This document shows positions 1-5,174 of a stretch of 6,200 bases of DNA, in pieces (within the stretch, counting starts at the first letter, position 1; each line of letters starts with the position of its first letter). This stretch comes from Clostridiales bacterium (lineage in GTDB: Bacteria; Bacillota; Clostridia; Oscillospirales; QAKW01), in contig QAKW01000018.1 in the NCBI GenBank assembly GCA_003343605.1, positions 1 through 6,200 of the forward strand, given 5' to 3'. The position numbers and the translations under genes are program-made. The notes beneath the pieces are model-generated. The model worked only from the letters and a program-made list of their open reading frames with translations. It had not been told where the DNA came from and did no database searches.

Positions 1-240
1 CGGTTTCCAACCGAATCTTTCAAGTTGGGGAACAGAAGATCCTGGTATGGGGAAGGCATAAAATTTCCCAGCAAGGGCAGGATCGACGGTATAAATTTCA
101 ACTTTGTTAAAGACGGTATGCTACAGAGCCCGATGGAAATTCCGCAGGAGCTCTTCAACGAGATCCTGCGCCATTATCTGAGCCTCGATTCTGTTTCCTG
201 GGTTACGCTTAAGTATGATATAACAATTCCCATTGAATGA
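1..240 (+). CDS. 3' end of an unrecognised gene (5'-truncated by the window edge)
   Basis: The reading frame is open from the first base and stops at TGA 238-240, leaving 79 C-terminal residues. A TTG at 25 could in principle start a 71-residue protein, but it has no Shine-Dalgarno sequence in front and the frame continues upstream, so I read this as the tail of a longer gene. The tail is soluble in character, with aromatic and charged residues, a stretch with helix-like spacing (PQELFNEILRHYLSLDS) and a final beta-like segment ending in DITIPIE. There is no membrane segment. It is visibly more AT-rich than the genes to its right. An intrinsic terminator about 40 bases after the stop supports a true gene end. 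I do not recognise the family. Coding status is inferred from the open frame, the plausible composition and the terminator. Confidence 0.55.
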   Translation, partial: RFPTESFKLGNRRSWYGEGIKFPSKGRIDGINFNFVKDGMLQSPMEIPQELFNEILRHYLSLDSVSWVTLKYDITIPIE

Positions 241-273
241 TCGTGCAGAATTCTATTTAAATCAGATATTACT

Positions 274-302
274 AAAAGGCCGCTCCAGTGGGGCGGTTTT
301 TT
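274..302 (+). terminator. Intrinsic terminator of the upstream partial gene
   Basis: CCGCTCC (280-286) pairs with GGGGCGG (290-296) in a 7-bp stem with one G-T pair and a three-base AGT loop. It is followed by six T (297-302) and preceded by AAAAGG. It separates the partial gene from the protease gene, which therefore needs its own promoter. Confidence 0.85.
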
Positions 303-361
303 ATATTAGGTTCGAAAAGAAATAATAGGAAATATTTGGATTATTTATAAAATATTGTCAC

Positions 362-390
362 ATTTTAGGAAATCCAAAGGTATTTATAAT
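362..390 (+). promoter_or_regulatory. Possible promoter of the protease gene (good -10, poor -35)
   Basis: A perfect TATAAT lies at 385-390, 38 bases before the start codon. At the usual 16-17 base spacing only weak -35 candidates exist (ATTTTA 362-367 or TTTTAG 363-368). The better hexamer TTGTCA (355-360) is 24 bases away, too far for a normal housekeeping promoter. Since a terminator closes the preceding gene, a promoter must lie in 303-428, but its exact form is uncertain and it may depend on an activator. Confidence 0.35.
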
Positions 391-428
391 AGGAGCATAT
401 TTTGCTGAAAACAAAGGAGGAGTGAACC

Positions 429-2891
429 ATGTTGAAAAAATGCAGGCCCTTGCTGAGCGTCCTGCTGGCGCTTTTGCTGCTGATTGGCAGCATTCCATTA
501 TCGGCCGCGGGTGAAAACGCGGAAAGCGCGGCTTCGGCGGAAAACCTATCGGCCGCTGCCCTGCAGCAGGCCGACGCCATGCAGGTTGAGCACGTTTTTA
601 CATCCCTTTTTCAGTGGCGGGATTATCTCGCCGAGAAAAATCAGGCCCATCAGGAAAGCGACCTGACCCATGAAAGTATTCAGCAGGTGCTCAGGGAATG
701 GGGCCTTGCGGGGCTGAGTAAATTCCAGTATTACAAGCTGCTGACGGAGGAAACGCTTGGAGAATTCGAGCCTGATAAGCTGTTGATCTCCTTTGAGGGG
801 GATCACACGCAGTTTTGGAACCCGGCTTTCAACGCCCTGTTTGAATCCTTTACAGATCATGAGCTTTTTTATGCCTGCAAACTGAAAAAGGAATACAGCC
901 GCGAAGGGCTGCTGGCGCTGATCGGCCTGCTGACTGCTGATCCATATGTAGCGGTAGTGGAGCCGAATTTTGTGTTGGGCTTCGATTATTATCCCGAAGA
1001 TGTTGGATACAGCTATTCCCTCACCAGCGCGATGGAGCAGGTAAACGCCCCGCGCGCCTGGGATTACGCCCGGGGCGATGGAGTAAAAATCGGCATGCTC
1101 GATACCGGCGTGAATCCGGTGAGCGGCCAGCATCTGGCGGCGGGGAGCATTGCCGATTGCACCTCCAGCGCCGACTATTATGGCCACGGCACGGCGGTCT
1201 CCACCGTGATCGGCGGCAACGGGGCATTTACCGGCGTTGCCCCGGGCTGCACCATCAAGAGCCTGGGGGGATGTTATAGATGCGCTCATATTGAAGATTA
1301 TCCCAATCATCCAAAACCCTCGAACTTTACTGAATATCTGGTTGATGATATGAAATGGTTTACCGATAACGGTTATCGGGTGGTCAACCTGAGCTTTGCC
1401 GATACGGGGGAAACCGTGCGCAGCAAATTTTTAGATTTCATTACCAGCAACCCCAACACATTGTTTGTAAAATCCGCCGGTAATTATAGTGAAAATCTTG
1501 ATTATGATACCGAATATACCTCCGGAAAATTTATCTATTACGATAAACCCAATTTCATCCGCGTGGCCGCGGTGGACCGCTACGATAATCTCTGCAGCTT
1601 TTCCAATTACGGCGTCAATACGGTGCATATCGCGGCGCCGGGCCAGTACCTCAGCCTGCCCACCAAAGGCGGCTTCTTTGATTATTTTTCGGGTACTTCT
1701 TTTTCCGCCCCCTTTGTGGCCGGTGCGGCCGCGCTGCTGCTCAACTGCAACAGTAATCTTACGGCGGCCCAGCTCAAAAACATCCTGCTCAATACCGCCG
1801 ATGTGATCCACGGGCTGGAAGGCAAGGTGCAGGGAGCGCGGCGGCTCAATATTCTGGAAGCTGTGCTGACGCAGACCCCAAGCTGCAGCTACCGCTTCGC
1901 CCAGATCAGCACCGGCGGGGAGCTGCGGGTGAAGGAGGAGGCGGTGGACGCCTCCTGGACGGTGCTGAGCCAGAATGTAAAAAATGCCGCCCTAGAAGGG
2001 GTGCGGGTCTTCTACCAGCTCAATAACAATCACCTCTACTATCGCGGCGGCAAGCTCTCCAATGTTAGCCTCCCGCTGGATACCACCGGCAATCTGGTGA
2101 GCTTTTCCGCCAGCGGCGATCTGCTGGCAACCTATGACGGCTCCACCCTGAAGATCGGCAAATATAACTATACCAACTGGGGCTATGATACGATCCGGAC
2201 GCTTACCAATGTAGACCGGTATTCCCTTTCCGGCAACATGCTGGTGTGGACCTATAAATCCTCGCGCAATACCGTAAGGGTATATGAAAATGTATACAAC
2301 GCGGATCAGGAAGGCTATATGCCCGAAAGCATCACTATGGGCAGCACCAATGCCGATGTCCACGGGCTTTTCACCAAAGGCTCCCGGATCCATATCTACT
2401 ATGGCGCCTCCGGATACGCGCTGTATGACTATACCGGCTATGAGGTGATCGGCGGCGTGATCGTGGAAAACCCGATGACGCTCCAGCGCGAGATCCTTAA
2501 AACCAATTTTTCCTATAATGTTTCGATGGATCAGACGCGCTGGTGCTACGCCAGCGGCAGCACCCTCTATGTTTACGAATGGAATGTAAACGGCGTTCCG
2601 CAGCAGACGGCCGCGCGCACAACGCCGAATGGCGCCGCCATTGAAGGCGTTAAAATGGTAGGGAACCGGGTCTTTTTCCTGGCCGGCGGCCATCTCTATG
2701 CGATACGGGAAAACCCGGCCACCTCGGATATCGCGGATCTCCACCCAACCGTTGGTTCCTTTGCGGCGGAGGGCGAGTTTGTGGGCATTGTGAATACCGC
2801 GGGCCAGACCTTTCTGCTCAAGCGGGGCTCGCTCGGCAGCCTCTGGTCTACAATGGAATTTAACACCGCCCGCATTTTTATCAAGATTTAA
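429..2891 (+). CDS. Secreted subtilisin-family (S8) serine protease with C-terminal propeller-like region
   Basis: This 820-residue protein is an exported endopeptidase. The N-terminus is a Sec signal peptide (KK at 3-4, hydrophobic core about 8-24, small residues SAA near 25-27 as a likely cleavage site); there is no lipobox. Residues about 28-195 form a propeptide, with VVEPN near 176-180 resembling the end of an I9-type inhibitor domain. The catalytic domain, about 205-481, carries the full triad: Asp225 in MLDTG, His253 in GHGT and Ser424 in GTSFSAP, plus the oxyanion Asn352 in SAGN. It is therefore expected to be active. An insertion near 282-287 has two cysteines and a histidine (CYRCAH). 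Residues about 485-815 contain repeated strand-turn-strand units ending in LYVYEW- or LYAIRE-like segments, which suggests a beta-propeller; this is inference. No cell-wall anchor or C-terminal membrane segment is seen. AAAGGAGG at 413-420, 8 bases before ATG 429, fixes the start. There is no terminator before the next gene at 2995. Confidence 0.95.
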   Translation: MLKKCRPLLSVLLALLLLIGSIPLSAAGENAESAASAENLSAAALQQADAMQVEHVFTSLFQWRDYLAEKNQAHQESDLTHESIQQVLREWGLAGLSKFQYYKLLTEETLGEFEPDKLLISFEGDHTQFWNPAFNALFESFTDHELFYACKLKKEYSREGLLALIGLLTADPYVAVVEPNFVLGFDYYPEDVGYSYSLTSAMEQVNAPRAWDYARGDGVKIGMLDTGVNPVSGQHLAAGSIADCTSSADYYGHGTAVSTVIGGNGAFTGVAPGCTIKSLGGCYRCAHIEDYPNHPKPSNFTEYLVDDMKWFTDNGYRVVNLSFADTGETVRSKFLDFITSNPNTLFVKSAGNYSENLDYDTEYTSGKFIYYDKPNFIRVAAVDRYDNLCSFSNYGVNTVHIAAPGQYLSLPTKGGFFDYFSGTSFSAPFVAGAAALLLNCNSNLTAAQLKNILLNTADVIHGLEGKVQGARRLNILEAVLTQTPSCSYRFAQISTGGELRVKEEAVDASWTVLSQNVKNAALEGVRVFYQLNNNHLYYRGGKLSNVSLPLDTTGNLVSFSASGDLLATYDGSTLKIGKYNYTNWGYDTIRTLTNVDRYSLSGNMLVWTYKSSRNTVRVYENVYNADQEGYMPESITMGSTNADVHGLFTKGSRIHIYYGASGYALYDYTGYEVIGGVIVENPMTLQREILKTNFSYNVSMDQTRWCYASGSTLYVYEWNVNGVPQQTAARTTPNGAAIEGVKMVGNRVFFLAGGHLYAIRENPATSDIADLHPTVGSFAAEGEFVGIVNTAGQTFLLKRGSLGSLWSTMEFNTARIFIKI

Positions 2892-2994
2892 ATCGTTTAT
2901 AGAAAAATTAAAAGAATTACAGCCACAGGGGGTATATTTCCTTTTCAGAACGCTAAAATGGTAGGGAGAAGATTTTTGAAGGGGGAAAGCCCGA

Positions 2995-3462
2995 ATGAAA
3001 ACGCCTGTGGGCAAGCGGCTGTTTAAGGCGGTAATACTATTTTTGATCGGCGGCGCGCTTTATCTGCTGATCGAGGCGATCTGGCGCGCTGTAACCCACG
3101 CCCATCCAACCCACTGGGCAATGCTGATTGTGGGCGGAATCGCCTTTTTGCTGATCGGCGCGATTAATGAATATTTTCCGTGGGATCTTTCAATCTGGGT
3201 GCAGTGCCTCATCGGCGGGCTTCTGGTAACGCTGGTGGAATTTGTTTCGGGCCTGATCCTTAATTACCAGCTTAGGCTGGATATCTGGGATTACAGCGGC
3301 ATGCCGCTTAATTTAATGGGGCAGATCTGCCTGCCGCTTTCAGTCGCCTGGGTAGGGCTTTCCCTTCTGGGCATTCTGCTGGATGATTTTTTGCGCTGGC
3401 AGCTTTTCGGGGATAGCCGCCCGTGCTACAACTGGTCGCTCAAACTGCGCAGGCAGCATTAA
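2995..3462 (+). CDS. CmpB-type (PF06541-like) membrane protein
   Basis: This 155-residue protein has about four membrane helices (near 10-29, 41-58, 66-90 and 108-129) with a basic N-terminus and a basic C-terminal tail. The stretch EFVSGLILN (82-90) followed by IWDYSGMPLNLMGQICLP (97-114) matches, from memory, the signature of the family annotated as putative ABC-transporter type IV (ABC_trans_CmpB, PF06541), which is common in clostridia. The transporter label rests on weak historical evidence and no ATPase partner is seen here, so the function is unknown. AAGGGGG at 2979-2985, 9 bases before the ATG, supports the start. The 103-base gap after the protease has neither a terminator nor a convincing promoter, so read-through from the protease gene is plausible. 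The gene ends inside the flank of a strong bidirectional terminator. Confidence 0.85.
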   Translation: MKTPVGKRLFKAVILFLIGGALYLLIEAIWRAVTHAHPTHWAMLIVGGIAFLLIGAINEYFPWDLSIWVQCLIGGLLVTLVEFVSGLILNYQLRLDIWDYSGMPLNLMGQICLPLSVAWVGLSLLGILLDDFLRWQLFGDSRPCYNWSLKLRRQH

Positions 3463-3501
3463 AAAACCTGCCGGAAGCATTTTGCTTCCGGCAGGTTTTT
3501 T
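3461..3501. terminator. Perfect bidirectional intrinsic terminator between convergent genes
   Basis: CCTGCCGGAAGCA (3467-3479) pairs perfectly with TGCTTCCGGCAGG (3483-3495) around a TTT loop. Six A (3461-3466) and six T (3496-3501) flank it, so either strand yields a GC-rich stem followed by a U tract. The plus-strand gene stops with TAA at 3460-3462 and the minus-strand gene with TAA at 3502-3500, so both stop codons overlap the hairpin's A/T flanks. Confidence 0.97.
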
Positions 3502-3676
3502 AAGCTTCATCCAGTTCCAGATCGTCTTCAGAAAAGTCGTTTTCAAAGGCAAGGTTGGCAGGGGCGATTTCCGCGTTTTTCCGCCGGACGCGCCTGAGAA
3601 TCAAAACAGTGGCCGAAACTGCCGCCGCAACACTCAACAAAACCGAAACCAAAACAATAATCTGATTTTTTTTCAT
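3500..3676 (-). CDS. 58-residue single-span membrane protein with acidic tail
   Basis: Read on the minus strand from ATG 3676-3674 to TAA 3502-3500, this gives a 58-residue protein. It starts MKKNQ, continues with one hydrophobic helix (about 6-27, rich in V, L and A), then a basic RRVRRK cluster (28-33), and ends in a strongly acidic tail (FENDFSEDDLELDEA, 44-58). The short N-terminus followed by a helix and then positive charges predicts an N-out, C-in protein with the acidic tail in the cytoplasm, or alternatively an uncleaved signal anchor. AAAGGGG lies 9 bases before the ATG. A good promoter upstream (3749-3778) and a perfect terminator at the stop make it a complete transcription unit, which is the main evidence that it is real. 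I do not recognise a named family. It is not a leader peptide of a neighbouring gene, because transcription ends right after it. Confidence 0.8.
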   Translation of the reverse strand: MKKNQIIVLVSVLLSVAAAVSATVLILRRVRRKNAEIAPANLAFENDFSEDDLELDEA

Positions 3677-3748
3677 GGATAGATACCCCTTTCATTGTTT
3701 TTATATTTAGATAGAAATTTCATTTTTGCTTTTTCGCCTTTTGTTGCT

Positions 3749-3778
3749 ATTATAGCACAAACAGCACCGGAAAATCAA
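3749..3778 (-). promoter_or_regulatory. Promoter of the 58-residue membrane protein gene
   Basis: On the minus strand, TTGATT (3778-3773) is followed by an 18-base spacer and a perfect TATAAT (3754-3749) preceded by TGC, an extended -10. The -35 box overlaps the stop codon (3777-3775) of the upstream minus-strand gene. Transcription would begin near 3742, giving a 5' leader of about 65 bases. Confidence 0.75.
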
Positions 3779-4215
3779 TCGTTTTTTGGTTCTTTAAATA
3801 TGAAGAACTGATAAGCGGCGAAATAGGCAATTTCCAGCAGGGCCTGGAAAAGATAATTGATAAAAACCGCATGCCCGGCAAAGCTGATCACCACAATGGC
3901 CAGCCAGTTGAAAGCAAGGGTAATCACCGGAATGGCCATCAAGGCAAGCATTAGCTGACGGCCGGTGTAAAAAGCGCCGGTCCCCTTTTCTTTATAAACC
4001 CAGTATTTCAGCAAAAGAAACATCAGCGCAAACCGAATCAGGAACGGAACCAGAATTCCATAATCTGTGGCGGTGGCTGCCCGCCGGAGAAAATACTGCA
4101 GCAGCGCCGTAACCAGTGCGGCCGTAACATACCGGAGAATTTCATCCCGCCGCTCCATCAGATATTGATAAAACCGATCGGCGAATCGATTGGTTTCTTT
4201 ATTCTTTTTGGCCAT
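3775..4215 (-). CDS. Four-helix membrane protein, GtrA-like layout
   Basis: This 146-residue protein has a charged cytoplasmic N-terminus (1-27) and four predicted membrane helices (about 28-44, 53-73, 87-111 and 117-139). Helix 2 ends in KYWVYKEK (70-77) and helix 4 in YQFFIFKE (135-142). That two-fold pattern, a helix pair ending in an aromatic-rich basic motif and then repeated, resembles the GtrA family, small membrane proteins linked to moving lipid-bound sugars for cell-wall or teichoic-acid glycosylation. The resemblance is from pattern only and no glycosyltransferase partner is visible, so the substrate is unknown. GGGAGGAG (4228-4221 on the minus strand) just before the ATG supports the start. 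No terminator is seen after its stop; instead the next gene's promoter overlaps the stop codon, so some read-through into the 58-residue gene is possible. Confidence 0.85.
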   Translation of the reverse strand: MAKKNKETNRFADRFYQYLMERRDEILRYVTAALVTALLQYFLRRAATATDYGILVPFLIRFALMFLLLKYWVYKEKGTGAFYTGRQLMLALMAIPVITLAFNWLAIVVISFAGHAVFINYLFQALLEIAYFAAYQFFIFKEPKND

Positions 4216-4244
4216 AAAGGCTCCTCCCGCCGCTCTTTTTTTCT

Positions 4245-4273
4245 ATTGTATCACATTCAATGAAAAATGAAAA
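4245..4273 (-). promoter_or_regulatory. Promoter of the GtrA-like gene
   Basis: On the minus strand, TTTTCA (4273-4268) is followed by a 17-base spacer and TACAAT (4250-4245) preceded by TGA, an extended -10. The predicted start of transcription is near 4238, leaving a short leader that holds the ribosome binding site. The -35 box sits directly beside the hairpin at 4274-4299. Confidence 0.65.
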
Positions 4274-4305
4274 GGGCTGTACTTAAAAAAATACAGCCCC
4301 CTTCA
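4262..4305 (-). terminator. Intrinsic terminator reading leftwards, with no gene in front of it
   Basis: GGGCTGTA (4274-4281) and TACAGCCC (4292-4299) form an 8-bp perfect stem. Beyond a 2x2 internal loop, TGAA (4268-4271) can pair with TTCA (4302-4305). On the minus strand the stem is followed by TTTTCATTTTT. There is no T run on the plus-strand side, so it should act only on leftward transcripts. No minus-strand coding gene precedes it. Confidence 0.6.
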
Positions 4306-4360
4306 TCAAACAAAAGAGAAATATGAAAAGCGTTGCAGAAAGTACTGCTTCCCTGCTACG
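4262..4360 (-). ncRNA. Candidate short minus-strand RNA of about 95-100 bases
   Basis: On the minus strand TATACT (4372-4367) is preceded by TGA, an extended -10; the best -35, TTCACA, lies 20 bases upstream, which is longer than usual. Transcription from about 4360 would end at the terminator hairpin 4299-4274 and its T-rich tail. The transcript would have a small 5' hairpin (GCAG near 4337 pairing with CTGC near 4345) and an unstructured A/U-rich middle. No ribosome binding site plus frame was found in it. The call rests only on the order of promoter-like and terminator signals. Confidence 0.25.
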
Positions 4361-4383
4361 ATTTTCAGTATATCAGACAGATA

Positions 4384-4402
4384 TGAATATGGTGTGAATA
4401 TG
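4384..4402 (+). promoter_or_regulatory. Direct repeat with 11-bp period, possible response-regulator site
   Basis: TGAATATG occurs at 4384-4391 and again at 4395-4402, one helical turn apart, 34 bases upstream of the -35 box of the two-component operon. OmpR/PhoB-type regulators typically bind tandem repeats with this period, so autoregulation by the product of 4518-5174 is possible. That link is inference. Confidence 0.35.
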
Positions 4403-4454
4403 CGGTTAAAAACTTTAAAATAATCAGTGAACGGATTTTCAACCGCCTTTTTTT
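4402..4454 (+). terminator. Terminator-like hairpin overlapping the two-component promoter
   Basis: GCGGTT (4402-4407) pairs with AACCGC (4441-4446). After one mismatch, AAAA (4409-4412) pairs with TTTT (4436-4439) around a 23-base loop. One C and seven T (4448-4454) follow. It has the layout of an intrinsic terminator, but the loop is long and no gene lies in front of it on this strand. Its 3' arm and T run are also the -35 box and spacer of the downstream promoter. Confidence 0.4.
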
Positions 4455-4464
4455 ATGATAAAAT
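4436..4464 (+). promoter_or_regulatory. Promoter of the response regulator-kinase operon
   Basis: TTTTCA (4436-4441), a 17-base spacer and TAAAAT (4459-4464) preceded by TGA give an extended -10 promoter, with transcription expected to start near 4471. An upstream in-frame ATG at 4485 would then be only about 14 bases into the message, which argues against its use. Confidence 0.65.
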
Positions 4465-4501
4465 AGACGCTGTAATCAGTCTAAATGAAAAAGAAACGGG
4501 C

Positions 4502-4508
4502 AGGGAGG
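4502..4508 (+). promoter_or_regulatory. Ribosome binding site that fixes the response regulator start
   Basis: AGGGAGG lies 9 bases before ATG 4518. The in-frame ATG at 4485 has no such site and would add 11 basic residues (MKKKRAGRSIR) in front of the canonical receiver-domain start MKKIWIVEDD. Confidence 0.85.
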
Positions 4509-4517
4509 TCAATTCGG

Positions 4518-5174
4518 ATGAAAAAAATATGGATCGTGGAAGATGATCCTGCAATTGCCGGCCAGTTGGAAAAGCATCTTCGCTCCTGGAACTATGATAC
4601 CCGCTGCGCGGTTGATTTTCAGCATATTACAGCGGAATTCACGTCTTTTTCACCACAGCTTGTTTTGCTGGATCTTGCGCTGCCGTTTGGCAACGGATTT
4701 CACTGGTGTGCGGAAATCCGCCGAATATCAAGTGTTCCGGTGATCTTTATCTCCTCGGCGGCCGATCAGATGAATATGGTGCTGGCCATGAGCATGGGCG
4801 CCGATGACTTTATTGCCAAGCCTTTCGATCTGCACGTGTTGACCGCAAAGGTGCAGGCGCTGCTCCGGCGTACTTATGATTTTGCGGCGGGCGGGGTAGC
4901 GCTCAATCTGGCCGACGCCTCGGTTTATTTTGAAGGGCACCGGCTGGAGCTGGGCCGCAATGAATTCAGGATATTGCAGGTATTATTTGAAAACAAGGGG
5001 CGAATCACCCCGCGCGCGGTATTGATGAAGCGCCTCTGGGAGACCGATCTGTTTATCGATGATAACACGCTGAGCGTGAATATCGCGCGTCTGCGCAAAA
5101 AGCTGGCGGATTTCGGCGCCCCGGTTCTGATCAAAACAAAAAAGGGCGTAGGCTATATGGTGGAAGAAAAATGA
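4518..5174 (+). CDS. OmpR-family response regulator, BceR type
   Basis: This 218-residue cytoplasmic DNA-binding protein is activated by phosphorylation. The receiver domain (1-about 118) has the acidic pocket Glu8-Asp9-Asp10, the phosphoacceptor Asp52 in LLDLALP, the switch Ser79 and Lys101 in AKPF. The stretch NMVLAMSMGADDFIAKPFD (86-104) and the LLRRTYDF that follows are characteristic of BceR-type regulators. A winged-helix domain (about 120-218) ends with DDNTLSVNIARLRKKL and the typical KTKKGVGYMV wing. All key residues are present. The ATG of the kinase gene overlaps its TGA stop, so the two are translationally coupled. By family precedent it activates an ABC transporter operon that confers resistance to cell-wall-active peptides; that target would lie just beyond the window. 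I do not give a gene symbol because the specific orthologue cannot be assigned. Confidence 0.95.
   Translation: MKKIWIVEDDPAIAGQLEKHLRSWNYDTRCAVDFQHITAEFTSFSPQLVLLDLALPFGNGFHWCAEIRRISSVPVIFISSAADQMNMVLAMSMGADDFIAKPFDLHVLTAKVQALLRRTYDFAAGGVALNLADASVYFEGHRLELGRNEFRILQVLFENKGRITPRAVLMKRLWETDLFIDDNTLSVNIARLRKKLADFGAPVLIKTKKGVGYMVEEK

Larger units (their letters stand above)
4216..4517. other. 302-bp divergent intergenic region
   Basis: No open frame with a ribosome binding site is seen here on either strand. From left to right it holds the minus-strand promoter for the GtrA-like gene (4245-4273), a hairpin terminator reading leftwards (4262-4305), a possible minus-strand promoter with an extended -10 (4367-4375), an 8-bp direct repeat with 11-bp period (4384-4402), a second hairpin followed by seven T reading rightwards (4402-4454), the plus-strand promoter of the two-component operon (4436-4464) and its ribosome binding site (4502-4508). 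Confidence 0.7.

Noticed and set aside
25..240. TTG at 25 as a true start for a 71-residue protein
   Set aside because: There is no ribosome binding site before it and the frame is open to the window edge, so a truncated longer gene is simpler.
355..390. TTGTCA paired with TATAAT as the protease promoter
   Set aside because: The 24-base spacing is far outside the 16-18 base range, so only the -10 element was kept, with low confidence.
546..1310. Long open frame on the minus strand (254 codons)
   Set aside because: It lies wholly opposite the protease gene, has no ribosome binding site or domain-like sequence, and its composition is that of an antisense shadow of a GC-rich gene.
2892..2994. 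A separate promoter for the CmpB-type gene (TAAAAT at 2954 or TATATT at 2933)
   Set aside because: Neither has a recognisable -35 box at proper spacing, and no TGn extension precedes them.
1992..3014. Long open frame on the minus strand (340 codons)
   Set aside because: It is opposite the 3' half of the protease gene and the start of the next gene. The plus-strand frames there have clear start signals and family features, and this one has none.
3383..3682. Plus-strand open frame of 99 codons across the convergent junction
   Set aside because: It runs through the perfect terminator hairpin and opposite the 58-residue gene, begins inside the CmpB-type gene without a ribosome binding site, and translates the hairpin as a repeated low-complexity stretch.
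4485..4517. Upstream ATG giving the response regulator 11 more residues
   Set aside because: It has no ribosome binding site, lies about 14 bases from the predicted transcript start, and would put a non-homologous basic extension before the receiver domain. ATG 4518 has an ideal site.
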